Assembly: GCF_003797825.1 (NCBI RefSeq) | Contig: NZ_RKME01000024.1 | Span: 1-64,000 of the forward strand | Direction of reading: 5' to 3' | Length of the DNA: 64,000 bases | Source: Gordonia sp. OPL2 | GTDB lineage: Bacteria; Actinomycetota; Actinomycetes; Mycobacteriales; Mycobacteriaceae | Shown here: one piece after another, positions 34,088-41,142 of the stretch | Position numbering within the stretch: the stretch's first letter is position 1 | Layout of the letters: each line of letters begins with the position of its first letter | Translations under genes and position numbers: made by a program | Notes under the pieces: model-generated | What the model saw: only the letters and a program-made list of their open reading frames with translations | Database searches by the model: none | Told to the model about the DNA's origin: nothing

Positions 34088-34549
34088 ATGGGGGAACAAC
34101 TCTTCGTGCGCCCGGTCGACCCGGACGACGTCATGGGGATGACGCCGTTCGACCGTGAGACCGTCGGCCGGTTCGTCGCTCGGCACCTGCTACCGGTACC
34201 GGTCGACGATCTCGATGCCGACGACGATGCATCGGTCGCAGACCAGCGAGCGTCCACCGGGACGGCCTACATCGACCCATCCGGCGTGCGCGTCGACATC
34301 GCACCGGCAGCGATCGTCTTCCACGACCCGGGTACGGCGGCGGAGCAGACTGTCTTCGCGGCGCTGAACGAGGTCGGCGGGATCGCCATCGACCCCGAGC
34401 AGGCGTTGGCGGTCAGCTGCGACCAGTCGTGGCTGCAGACCGATCGCAGCCCGGTCGACACCCTGGTCGTCGTGTCGACCATCACCGAGATGCGGCACGC
34501 GATGCGGGTGGGCGGCACCCGATCCGGCATCGTCGACGGCCGGTCCTGA
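34088..34549 (+). CDS. Hypothetical protein, 153 residues
   Basis: The product is soluble and acidic, starting MGEQLFVRPVDPDD, with a middle GVRVDIAPAAIVFHDPG and a C-terminal VVVSTITEMRHAM. I recognise no family. It has no signal peptide or membrane segment. It is the last host gene before the prophage, lying between the leftward tRNA cluster and tRNA-Lys, on the same strand as the latter. Confidence 0.6.
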   Translation: MGEQLFVRPVDPDDVMGMTPFDRETVGRFVARHLLPVPVDDLDADDDASVADQRASTGTAYIDPSGVRVDIAPAAIVFHDPGTAAEQTVFAALNEVGGIAIDPEQALAVSCDQSWLQTDRSPVDTLVVVSTITEMRHAMRVGGTRSGIVDGRS

Positions 34550-34655
34550 TACAGCGTCAGTCAGGTCGAAGACCGTCGCTGTCCGATCGGCGGGCCCTCT
34601 CGGACCATCGAGCCCGTGCCTGTAAACTCGTCGACGCCCTGTCCGCAGGGCCCCG

Positions 34656-34728
34656 GCCCCTATAGCTCAGTTGGTAGAGCTACGGACTTTTAATCCGCAG
34701 GTCCCAGGTTCGAGCCCTGGTGGGGGCA
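34656..34728 (+). tRNA. tRNA-Lys (TTT), prophage attachment site (attL side)
   Basis: The 73-base gene has acceptor GCCCCTA/TGGGGGC, D-stem GCTC/GAGC, anticodon loop CTTTTAA (anticodon TTT at 34689-34691) and T-stem CCAGG/CCTGG. The last pair of the anticodon stem (base 27 A, base 43 C) does not pair. The prophage repressor gene runs into it from the right and ends in the anticodon loop. The 3' part from about the anticodon loop onward is probably the recombination core and may be phage-derived. CCA is not fully encoded. Confidence 0.95.
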
Positions 34729-35001
34729 CCCGTCATCCGGGTCGAAACGAGGACCGTCTCCGGTCACGAGCCACTCGAATCGAATCCCGAGAATCTCGCA
34801 GATCGCGTCGATCTCGTCGACACTGAGCGGGACCGATCCGGACATCCGTCGAGCGAACTTCGACTGAGTGAGCCCCAGTGATTCTGCGATGCGGATTGCC
34901 GGCACCTGCTCCTCGGCCAACAGCGCCCGGAGCCTCCCCGCGATCGCCTTGGATCGTGGCTGATCCTCGCGACTTCCCCTGTGCAGCGTTAGTACGGTCA
35001 T
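34690..35001 (-). CDS. Prophage immunity repressor, HTH_XRE, ending inside tRNA-Lys
   Basis: The 103-residue product has an XRE helix-turn-helix at about residues 29-62 (IRIAESLGLTQSKFARRM and VDEIDAICEILGI by position). Its 3' end overlaps tRNA-Lys: the stop TAA is the complement of 34690-34692, in the anticodon loop, and the last 12 residues (CPHQGSNLGPAD) are tRNA antisense. In free phage DNA the reading frame would continue into whatever follows the core, so the prophage form may be a truncated or altered version. It is divergent from a Cro-like gene and starts 1 base downstream of an apparently leaderless promoter. It is the best immunity-repressor candidate; function is inferred. Confidence 0.82.
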   Translation of the reverse strand: MTVLTLHRGSREDQPRSKAIAGRLRALLAEEQVPAIRIAESLGLTQSKFARRMSGSVPLSVDEIDAICEILGIRFEWLVTGDGPRFDPDDGCPHQGSNLGPAD

Positions 35002-35114
35002 GCCAGAAATATTAGTCGCAAATCGGGTAAACGCAAGCTAGAGCGTGACATAAGTCGCTCAATACCGGCGTGTTGTGCTTGTTGGGTAGTCGCTGAGCGA
35101 CTACAAACTCATTC
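35002..35114. promoter_or_regulatory. Divergent repressor/Cro promoter-operator region
   Basis: A leftward promoter for the repressor reads TTGCGT (complement of 35031-35036), 16 bases, TAATAT (complement of 35009-35014), which puts the transcript start at or next to the ATG at 35001. A rightward promoter reads TTGTTG (35079-35084), 17 bases, TACAAA (35102-35107), again placing the start at the ATG at 35115. Both messages would be leaderless. The hexamers are by eye. AGTCGC half-sites lie at 35014, 35053 and 35088-35102. Confidence 0.6.
35086..35104. promoter_or_regulatory. Perfect operator palindrome at the Cro-side promoter
   Basis: GTAGTCGCT-G-AGCGACTAC is a perfect 9+1+9 inverted repeat lying between and into the proposed -10 hexamer of the rightward promoter. 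The half-site AGTCGCT recurs at 35053 and, as AGTCGCA, at 35014 next to the repressor -10. The prophage repressor or Cro is the likely ligand. Confidence 0.75.
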
Positions 35115-35378
35115 ATGAACTTCTCACCCGGTCAGCGACTCGCTTCTCGAGTTCGCGAGCTGATGAAGGGCTCCGGCATCACGCAGAACCAGGCGGCCAC
35201 CGCGCTCCACATGTCGCAATCAGCATTCTCTCGCCGCTACCTGGGCCGTGTCGAGTTGCGGGCCTCGGAAATTCAGATCCTCGCCGAGCTTCTCGACGTG
35301 ACGGTTGCCGACCTGATCGAGGATCAACCTTCACCCTCCACCGTCGACGATGCCGCTGCCGTGGGCGGTGTTGCGTAG
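35115..35378 (+). CDS. Cro-like HTH_XRE protein, first gene of the early operon
   Basis: The 87-residue product has an XRE helix-turn-helix at about residues 22-60 (ITQNQAATALHMSQSAFSRRY by position) with the same fold plan as the divergent repressor. It is transcribed away from it and is the Cro-type partner of the genetic switch. No ribosome-binding site precedes the ATG, consistent with a leaderless message. Its stop codon overlaps the next start. Confidence 0.8.
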   Translation: MNFSPGQRLASRVRELMKGSGITQNQAATALHMSQSAFSRRYLGRVELRASEIQILAELLDVTVADLIEDQPSPSTVDDAAAVGGVA

Positions 35379-35689
35379 TGACCACCCCCGTCGCGTCCCG
35401 CAACGCGCGCCGGATCAAGGGGCGCCGAGCCGTTGACCGCCAGGCCCGTTACGTCGCTCTCTACCGCTATCTGACGGGTGCCACCACCTCGGTCCGAATC
35501 GATCTCGCCACCATCGCGACCCTGTGGCGAGCCGGGTCCGCCGAGGTCCAGGACACCCTCACCGCCGCCGTTGGCCAAGACGTCATCTGGGCGGCGCTCG
35601 AAGTCGCCGAGAACGGCTACTGCGCGCAACACGGATCGGGCTACGCGTCGATGCCAGTCCAGTTGATCAAGCGACGACGACGGCACTAA
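35378..35689 (+). CDS. Hypothetical early phage protein, 103 residues
   Basis: The product is very basic at both ends (RNARRIKGRRAVDRQARY and IKRRRRH), with a helical middle. It could bind nucleic acid, but no family is recognised. The GTG start overlaps the Cro-like stop by one base (TAGTG). It belongs to the early operon. Confidence 0.6.
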   Translation: MTTPVASRNARRIKGRRAVDRQARYVALYRYLTGATTSVRIDLATIATLWRAGSAEVQDTLTAAVGQDVIWAALEVAENGYCAQHGSGYASMPVQLIKRRRRH

Positions 35690-35753
35690 ACAATCTTCTC
35701 CCGTGACCGCAGGGGAAGGCGGCGCGGGGGATTTCACCAATCACCAACCGTGT

Positions 35754-35768
35754 GAAGGGAATCCACCC
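35754..35768 (+). promoter_or_regulatory. Start-associated sequence, copy 1
   Basis: GAAGGGAATCCACCC stands directly before the ATG at 35769. The same string recurs before the starts at 38089 and 40666. The purine part can act as ribosome-binding site; the conserved right half cannot, so the repeat has an additional unknown role. Confidence 0.65.
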
Positions 35769-35936
35769 ATGTATCAACTCATCGTCGGCAACCTGGGGAC
35801 CTGCGTCCTCGCGGCTGCCGGCCTCATCCTCGCCGCGGCGATCCTCGTCGACAACGTGCGGCGAGCGTTCGCCAACCATGACCACCTGGTGATCCGCAAC
35901 GGCAAGATCGTCGAGTCGGAGGGCGGTCGGCGATGA
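35769..35936 (+). CDS. Small single-span membrane protein, 55 residues
   Basis: The product has one membrane segment at about residues 4-28 (LIVGNLGTCVLAAAGLILAA) and a short basic tail with HLVIRNGKIVESEG. The ATG at 35769 is chosen because GAAGGG stands at good distance and an upstream in-frame ATG lacks one. It overlaps the next gene by 4 bases. Family unknown. Confidence 0.65.
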   Translation: MYQLIVGNLGTCVLAAAGLILAAAILVDNVRRAFANHDHLVIRNGKIVESEGGRR

Positions 35937-36211
35937 ACAAGCGGCAGCGATACGCCAGCGACATCAAGCTCGGCGAGAAGTACCGCGACGACCAGACCGG
36001 CATCGAGGGGACCGCGGCCGCGATCCACTTCTTCCAGCACGGCTGCGAGCGCGTCACCGTCGAGCTGCTCGTCAAGGGCGAGCTGAAGGAGTACACGTTC
36101 GACGCTCCGCGGTTGCGCCACATCGCAACCGGCCGCCTCGCCACCACTGACCGGACGGGCGGGCCCGAGCGGTTTACCGACGCCGGGCGATCGACGGGTG
36201 GTCGTCGATGA
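35933..36211 (+). CDS. Conserved phage-type hypothetical protein, 92 residues
   Basis: The product begins MNKRQRYASDIKLGEKYRDD and continues with a TGIEGTAAAIHFFQHGCERV core. Proteins of this form are frequent in actinophage early regions, from memory of their annotations; none that I know has a function. It overlaps both neighbours by 4 bases. Confidence 0.65.
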   Translation: MNKRQRYASDIKLGEKYRDDQTGIEGTAAAIHFFQHGCERVTVELLVKGELKEYTFDAPRLRHIATGRLATTDRTGGPERFTDAGRSTGGRR

Positions 36212-36834
36212 GCACGCCGATCGACCATGTGAGCGTCGCCCTCCGCGATGCCACGGACGAGAACTACGCCGTCGTGCACGCGCTGCTCGACATCGCCGAC
36301 GCCATCCGCGACGGCAACGGCGGGACCGTCGTTGAGGCGGAGATCTCCGAGCTGCAGGTCGCCGGACCCGACCTGACTCACCTCGGCTGCCGCGAGGTCG
36401 CATGGGAAGAGGGATTCGAGGCGGGGGCGACCTGGCATCAGAGTGGCCCGACTGGAGTACCCAACGACCCGCCACCCAACCCGTACACGGCGCTCCGGGA
36501 ACAGCCACTCGCCTACGTGCGCAGCGTCGTCGACCGGCAGTTCCACACCGACCCCGACGACGAGCTTGGCGATGACTACATCGAAGCCATCCTCGACGCG
36601 CACTCCGAATGGCTCGGTGGCCAGCGAGGACAGGCCGAGGGTGACATTGGCTGTGCAATTTCTACAGCCGATGTTGCAATCCCCTCAGCCAGCAACACGC
36701 GGGCGGAGACTCTCGCGCAGGCCCGCGATGTCCTCGCCGAGCTGAGTTCGCCGACGTCCGTCCAACCGCACACCGAAGAGATCGTCGATGTCCTCCGCGA
36801 TCTCATCAGCCAGGTTGAGGCGGTGGCCCGATGA
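36208..36834 (+). CDS. Hypothetical phage protein, 208 residues
   Basis: The product is acidic, helical at both ends, with a C-terminal helix LAQARDVLAELS and no membrane segment. The residues GLGDDYIEAILDAHSEWLGG pattern (about 110-130) resembles no domain I know. It overlaps the genes on either side by 4 bases. Confidence 0.55.
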   Translation: MSTPIDHVSVALRDATDENYAVVHALLDIADAIRDGNGGTVVEAEISELQVAGPDLTHLGCREVAWEEGFEAGATWHQSGPTGVPNDPPPNPYTALREQPLAYVRSVVDRQFHTDPDDELGDDYIEAILDAHSEWLGGQRGQAEGDIGCAISTADVAIPSASNTRAETLAQARDVLAELSSPTSVQPHTEEIVDVLRDLISQVEAVAR

Positions 36835-37157
36835 CCGCCGCCGACATGTTCGCCCGCCATGGCATCCCGTCGAAGGTGCAGGCCGCCGCCGAGCGCGAAA
36901 CCACCGCGCAGATCCGGGATCGCGACGAGCGTGAGGGCCGGGCACGTCGCCAGCTCACCGACGCAGCCGCGCGGGTCGACGCCCAGACGGTCATCGCGCA
37001 CCGCCGCGCCTCCGCCGGTGACGACGCCTTCACCGTCGACGTCGTCCAGTACCGCCCGAAGGCGGCCCGCCGCGAGATCACCGAGTCCGGACCCGATCTC
37101 GTCGAATGCCTCGACCGAGCACGCGACCGGCTCAACCGGCAGGAGTGGGACCGATGA
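36831..37157 (+). CDS. Hypothetical phage protein, 108 residues
   Basis: The product is highly charged and helical (RDRDEREGRARRQL) with a C-terminal helix VECLDRARDRLNR. It has no recognised family. It overlaps its neighbours by 4 bases (ATGA), part of a continuous translationally coupled run. Confidence 0.6.
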   Translation: MTAADMFARHGIPSKVQAAAERETTAQIRDRDEREGRARRQLTDAAARVDAQTVIAHRRASAGDDAFTVDVVQYRPKAARREITESGPDLVECLDRARDRLNRQEWDR

Positions 37158-37522
37158 GCATCGCCGATCTGGACGATGTCCGGGCCCGCCGGCTCGAGGC
37201 CGTCGGATCTCTCACCCGTGCGAAGACTCCGACTGCTGAGATCGCCGCGCTCCTTGGCGTCAGTGAACGAACTGTCACCCGCTGCCGCGTCGAGCTCGGC
37301 ATCGCACGACCCACCCCGCCGCGGCTCACTCAGGAGCAACTCGACACCGCCGAGCGACTCCTCGCCGAGGGTGCCTCGTATGTCGAGGCTGCACAAACCG
37401 TGGGATGCACACCTAAACCGTTGCGGCGTCGGTTCCCTGGCCGCGGATGGACGTTCGCCGAGTGTGGTCGGTGGGCTCGGTGGCTCGCCAAACAGGATGG
37501 CCGTCAGCGGGCGATCGCATGA
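37154..37522 (+). CDS. Helix-turn-helix protein, 122 residues
   Basis: The product has a helix-turn-helix of the Sigma-70-like/resolvase type near residues 22-45 (TPTAEIAALLGVSERTVTRC by position) and a second such helix pair at about 62-85 (EGASYVEAAQTVGC). It is likely a DNA-binding regulator of the phage. The ATG at 37154 is chosen from the ATGA overlap with the preceding gene. Confidence 0.72.
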   Translation: MSIADLDDVRARRLEAVGSLTRAKTPTAEIAALLGVSERTVTRCRVELGIARPTPPRLTQEQLDTAERLLAEGASYVEAAQTVGCTPKPLRRRFPGRGWTFAECGRWARWLAKQDGRQRAIA

Positions 37523-37758
37523 GCGCCCCCAACTGGATCGGCAACGACCCGCACGTCATCACTCGCGAACAGATCAACGCCGCGATCGCCGCCCTCGGAC
37601 TCGATCCCCGCTCGGCCATCACTCGCGTCGAGATCACCGCGAGCGGTCCCATCGTTGTCGAGCGAATCCTCAAGGACGACAACACCCGTGACACAATCCC
37701 GCCGTACACGACGACCAAGACGCTGATCGGTGTCGTCGGACAGGTCGCCGCCTCATGA
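37519..37758 (+). CDS. Hypothetical phage protein, 79 residues
   Basis: The product begins MSAPNWIGNDPHVITREQIN, followed by a small alpha/beta sequence with VEITASGPIVVERIL. No family recognised. The start is fixed by its ATGA overlap with the helix-turn-helix gene and its stop overlaps the next start. Confidence 0.6.
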   Translation: MSAPNWIGNDPHVITREQINAAIAALGLDPRSAITRVEITASGPIVVERILKDDNTRDTIPPYTTTKTLIGVVGQVAAS

Positions 37759-37901
37759 CCGACCACGGCACCGGACCGACTCACGTCGACAACATCACCT
37801 GCGTTGTCTGCGCCCGCTGCCTCGTCGGGCTGTTCGTCCGCCTGGCGACCGGCGTCTGCACGCTGTGCGAACCGACCGCCGGGTCGGGGGTCGGCCAGTG
37901 A
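37755..37901 (+). CDS. Small zinc-ribbon-like protein, 48 residues
   Basis: The product has CVVCARC and CTLC, giving a CxxC-CxxC pair that can hold zinc. It is too small for a domain name. It overlaps both neighbours by 4 bases, which is the main evidence that it is translated. Confidence 0.55.
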   Translation: MTDHGTGPTHVDNITCVVCARCLVGLFVRLATGVCTLCEPTAGSGVGQ

Positions 37902-38092
37902 GCGCGAGGACCGGCACCGTCCGCTACTGGGACGTGGACAACCGCGGATACACCCAGCCCGCCGAGCGAACCGGTGAGATCCTTACCGGCTCAGGAAAGT
38001 TCGTCAGTGTCGACACCAACACGACGACCTATCTCATCCCTGTCGAGAACACCATCCACATCGCGATCCACAGAGAAGGAATCCACCCGTGA
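37898..38092 (+). CDS. Hypothetical phage protein, 64 residues
   Basis: The product is a small beta-rich sequence (RTGTVRYWDVDNRGY and TYLIPVENTIHIAI). The GTG start overlaps the preceding stop (GTGA). Its last codons lie within the start-associated sequence of the next gene, and its stop overlaps that gene's GTG. Confidence 0.55.
   Translation: MSARTGTVRYWDVDNRGYTQPAERTGEILTGSGKFVSVDTNTTTYLIPVENTIHIAIHREGIHP
38075..38088 (+). promoter_or_regulatory. Start-associated sequence, copy 2
   Basis: GAAGGAATCCACCC stands directly before the GTG at 38089, differing from copy 1 by one missing G. It lies inside the coding end of the preceding gene. Confidence 0.65.
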
Positions 38093-38472
38093 AGAAGCTC
38101 CTCACCACCCTCGCCGCCACCGCGGCCGTCGCACTGGGCATCTCGGGCCCGCCGGCCAACGCCTCCCCCGCGTTTCCCACCGCGGGCGACCGGATCGTCT
38201 ACGTCTTCATCTCCGACGTCCAGTTCAACGGCTCCTCGCACTGGTTCGACGAGAACAGTGAGATCGACTCGTTCGACAGCACTCAACTCCCCGACTACTC
38301 CGGCGGCCGCTGGTCCGGCGTCCAGCGCGTCACCTCGGCATCGAGTTACCAGTCGACGGTGTCGACCTTCCAGACCGAGGGCTACTACGCGGGTTGCGAG
38401 ATCTGGGTTAACGGCGTCCAGGTGGCATCCGACTCGGCGACCGGCCGCTACGCGGTCGTCAGCTGCTACTGA
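38089..38472 (+). CDS. Exported phage-encoded protein, possible lysogenic-conversion factor
   Basis: The 127-residue product has a Sec signal peptide (MKKLLTTLAATAAVALG, cleavage near NASP at 25-26). The mature part has two cysteines (GCEI and SCY at the end) that could form a disulphide, and an acidic middle. A secreted product in an early operon is unusual and suggests surface alteration or exclusion; no family is recognised. The GTG start follows the start-associated sequence. Confidence 0.65.
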   Translation: MKKLLTTLAATAAVALGISGPPANASPAFPTAGDRIVYVFISDVQFNGSSHWFDENSEIDSFDSTQLPDYSGGRWSGVQRVTSASSYQSTVSTFQTEGYYAGCEIWVNGVQVASDSATGRYAVVSCY

Positions 38473-38487
38473 GAGGCGGCCTGACTG

Positions 38488-39306
38488 ATGGCACGATTCA
38501 AGCCCCCGATCACCCGCCGCGAAACGGCGAAGGGTCACCACTACGTCGACGGCAACGGCGACCGCATCCCGGGCGTCACAACGATCCTCAGCGACGGGCT
38601 GCCGAAGACGGCGCTGATCAACTGGGCGGCCAACGCGACCGCCGACTACGCGGTCGACAACTGGGACATGCTCTCCGACCTCCCCGTCGCCGAGCGGCTC
38701 AAGAAACTGCAGGGCGGCCGGTACGGCGTCACCGACAAGGCGAAGAAGCGCGGCACCGAGGTCCACGGCTACGCCGAGCGCCTGGTGCACGGCGAGAAGG
38801 TCGCCAACGTCCCCGAGCTGCTGCGCGGTCACGTCGAGGCCTACGCCCGATTCCTCGACCAGTTCGACGTCCAGCCACTCGTCGTCGAGGCCTCCGGGGT
38901 GAACTACTCAGTCGGCTACGCCGGCACCCTCGACCTCATCGCCGACCTGACAATCCCGAAGCTCGGCGTCACCCGCGTCCTAGCGGACGTGAAGACGAAC
39001 GAGAAGGGGATCTACGGCGAAACGGCGCTGCAGCTCGCCGCGTACCGCCACTTCGAGAAGCTCCTCGTCGACGGCAACGAGATCGACATGCACGAGGTCG
39101 AGCGTTGCGCCGCAATCCATGTCACCTCGGATTCGGCCGAGCTGATCCCCCTCACGGTCGACGAGCAACAGTGGCGCGACTTCCGGTACGCCCGCGAGAT
39201 CCGACGGTTCGCCAACGAGTCGCGGGACCTCGTTGGAGCGCCGGTCGAGCCGGTCAAGGAGACGACCATCGCGTCGATCGAGTGGCGAGAGGCGGAGGCG
39301 TCGTGA
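38488..39306 (+). CDS. PD-(D/E)XK exonuclease, RecB/Cas4-like
   Basis: The 272-residue product has the nuclease core near residues 130-180: VEASGVNYSVGYAGTLDLIADL provides the first acid, LADVKTNEKG gives the D-x-K pair, and ETALQLAAYR is the typical final helix with Gln. Such phage nucleases resect DNA ends for a single-strand annealing partner; a RecT-like gene lies 272 bases downstream. It has a charged N-terminus MARFKPPITRRETAKGHHYV. Confidence 0.85.
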   Translation: MARFKPPITRRETAKGHHYVDGNGDRIPGVTTILSDGLPKTALINWAANATADYAVDNWDMLSDLPVAERLKKLQGGRYGVTDKAKKRGTEVHGYAERLVHGEKVANVPELLRGHVEAYARFLDQFDVQPLVVEASGVNYSVGYAGTLDLIADLTIPKLGVTRVLADVKTNEKGIYGETALQLAAYRHFEKLLVDGNEIDMHEVERCAAIHVTSDSAELIPLTVDEQQWRDFRYAREIRRFANESRDLVGAPVEPVKETTIASIEWREAEAS

Positions 39307-39581
39307 ATGGACCCGATCACTACCGCGAGGCGGAGCGTCTGGTCGATCTGGCGGTGGACGGCATGGCGGAAGTCGCGTTGGCGGGAATCCCCGGAGTCAC
39401 AACCCAACAGCTCGCCGAAGCCTTCCAGACTCACGACACTGTGATCCGGTGCGCCCAGGTTCACGCGACGCTCGCTTTGGCCGCCGCCACCACGCTTCAA
39501 CATCTCCGATCCCCAGATACCGCCACCGCCTGGCGCGAGATAGCGCTCGGTGAACCCACTACCGAAGGAGACAAGCAGTGA
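39303..39581 (+). CDS. Hypothetical phage protein between exonuclease and RecT-like genes
   Basis: The 92-residue product is helical and alanine-rich (HATLALAAATTLQHL). The GTG start overlaps the exonuclease stop (GTGA), and its stop overlaps the RecT-like start. It may be a recombination accessory factor by position; no domain is recognised. Confidence 0.6.
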   Translation: MNGPDHYREAERLVDLAVDGMAEVALAGIPGVTTQQLAEAFQTHDTVIRCAQVHATLALAAATTLQHLRSPDTATAWREIALGEPTTEGDKQ

Positions 39582-40618
39582 CCAACGAAATCGCCCAGCA
39601 GGATTCGCCGTTCGGCGCCGTCCAACCATTCGGCGTACCCGCCACTCTCTCGGTGCAGAAGGCCGACCCGTTCACCCGGCTGCGCGACTGGGCCGAGCTC
39701 TACGTGCAGGTGGGCAAGGCGGCCGGACACCTCGCATCGACCGACTTCGTCCCGGACGGCCTGCGCGGCAAGCCCGAGGCTGTCGCCGCCGCGATGCTCA
39801 AGGGTGCCGAGCTCGGCATCGACCCGCTCGACGCGCTGCAGAACATCCACGTCGTCAAGGGGAAGGTCGGATTCTCGGCCGAGTTCATGCGCCGTCGGAT
39901 CATCGAGGCCGGCCACGAGATCCGGTTCAAGGAGTCCACCGACACCCGCTGCGTCGTCGAAGGCCGTCGACGCGGCGAAGAGGCATGGGAGCGCGTCACC
40001 TTCACCGCCGACAACGCGAAAACAGCGCAGATCGACATCCGGTCCTATCCCGCCGACAAGCTCGTTGCCCGAGCCTCGTCGCGGCTATGCCGTCGCGTGT
40101 TCCCCGATGTGCTGGGCGGCTCGCTGATCATCGAAGACGTCCTCGACGGCGAAGTCGTCGAGGCGACACCGAATGTCACCACCACTCCCGCCACCGGGAC
40201 GGGACAGAAGGCTGTCGAGTCGGCGCCGGTCCAGCGCAAGACCGCCACCCGTAAGGCCCCGGCGAAGAAGGCCGCACAGAAGGCCGAGAAGGTCAACGAT
40301 CCGAGCGACCAGCCGCCGCTGCCCGACGAGGAACCCGCCTCCGATTCGAGCGCAAAACCGGAACCCGAGCAGGTCACCGAGGTCGGCCAGAACTCGCAGG
40401 GCGCCGAACGCATCACCGATCCGCAGCTCAAGAAGCTCCACGTCGTCATGCAGAAGGAAGGGCTGACCGAGCGGGCCGCGGCACTCGAATGGCTGTCGCA
40501 GCAGATCAACCGACCGCTCGACACCTCGAAGGATCTGAGCAAGGACGAGGCGAGCGGGATCATCGACTTCCTCGAGCAGGCCCAGGCCGCCGACGCCGCC
40601 AAGGGCCGCGGCCAGTAA
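39578..40618 (+). CDS. recT: RecT-like single-strand DNA annealing protein
   Basis: The 346-residue product has the RecT fold pattern in its first 200 residues: EAVAAAMLKGAELGIDPLDALQNIHVVKGKVGFSAEFMRRRI by position (about 68-110) and a KLVARASSRLCRRVFPD stretch near 165-180. A Lys/Ala/Pro-rich linker (about 215-260) leads to a C-terminal helical domain. It anneals homologous strands with the resecting exonuclease upstream. The GTG start overlaps the preceding stop. RecT tails of this kind are common in actinophages. Confidence 0.87.
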   Translation: MTNEIAQQDSPFGAVQPFGVPATLSVQKADPFTRLRDWAELYVQVGKAAGHLASTDFVPDGLRGKPEAVAAAMLKGAELGIDPLDALQNIHVVKGKVGFSAEFMRRRIIEAGHEIRFKESTDTRCVVEGRRRGEEAWERVTFTADNAKTAQIDIRSYPADKLVARASSRLCRRVFPDVLGGSLIIEDVLDGEVVEATPNVTTTPATGTGQKAVESAPVQRKTATRKAPAKKAAQKAEKVNDPSDQPPLPDEEPASDSSAKPEPEQVTEVGQNSQGAERITDPQLKKLHVVMQKEGLTERAAALEWLSQQINRPLDTSKDLSKDEASGIIDFLEQAQAADAAKGRGQ

Positions 40619-40649
40619 CCAACCTCTGATCGCCGGATCAGAACCACCA

Positions 40650-40665
40650 GAAGGGAATCCACACC
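40650..40665 (+). promoter_or_regulatory. Start-associated sequence, copy 3
   Basis: GAAGGGAATCCACACC stands directly before the ATG at 40666. It repeats copy 1 with one changed and one added base. Here the preceding gene has already ended, so the element is intergenic. Confidence 0.65.
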
Positions 40666-41142
40666 ATGACCACCTACGACGAGACGACCGACCTGCCGAC
40701 CGAACATCACCAAGCGCCCGACGACATCGACAAGGCAACTCCCGACATCCCCCTCGGGTCCGGAATCGAGTACAACGGCGAGGTCGTCACCGAGGCGAAG
40801 GTCAAGTTCGTCGGCGGGGTGAGCCCCGCGGCGATCAAGAACCCGCCGAAGGAGGGCGAGCTCCGCGCGTACATCGTGCTCGGCAGAGCGCGAAAGCATC
40901 ACTTCGGCAAGGTGAACGACGAGACGACGCTTGTCGTCGACGTCGAGCCGTACGTGGTCTACGACCGCGCGCTTGGCCCGTTCGGTGACCAGACCGAGCG
41001 CGGCCCGAACGACAAGGTCAAGACCGATCCCGACGACGACGTCTCGGACGAGGACAAGAAGGGCGGCCTGTTCGACGACGCCGGCGAGATCACCGGGGAC
41101 CTCGACAGCGACGTCGCCGACGACGAGGACGGCGACCAGTGA
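40666..41142 (+). CDS. Hypothetical phage protein, acidic C-terminus
   Basis: The 158-residue product has a core with GEVVTEAKVKFVGGVSPAAI and a strongly acidic tail of Asp and Glu (about 118-158). It lies directly after RecT-like and before small coupled genes. The acidic tail suggests binding to a basic protein or a mimic of nucleic acid; no family recognised. Confidence 0.6.
   Translation: MTTYDETTDLPTEHHQAPDDIDKATPDIPLGSGIEYNGEVVTEAKVKFVGGVSPAAIKNPPKEGELRAYIVLGRARKHHFGKVNDETTLVVDVEPYVVYDRALGPFGDQTERGPNDKVKTDPDDDVSDEDKKGGLFDDAGEITGDLDSDVADDEDGDQ

Noticed and set aside
33967..34257. 96-codon leftward frame between tRNA-Glu and the small host gene
   Set aside because: It overlaps the well-started rightward gene at 34088 and is low-complexity Ser/Arg/Thr.
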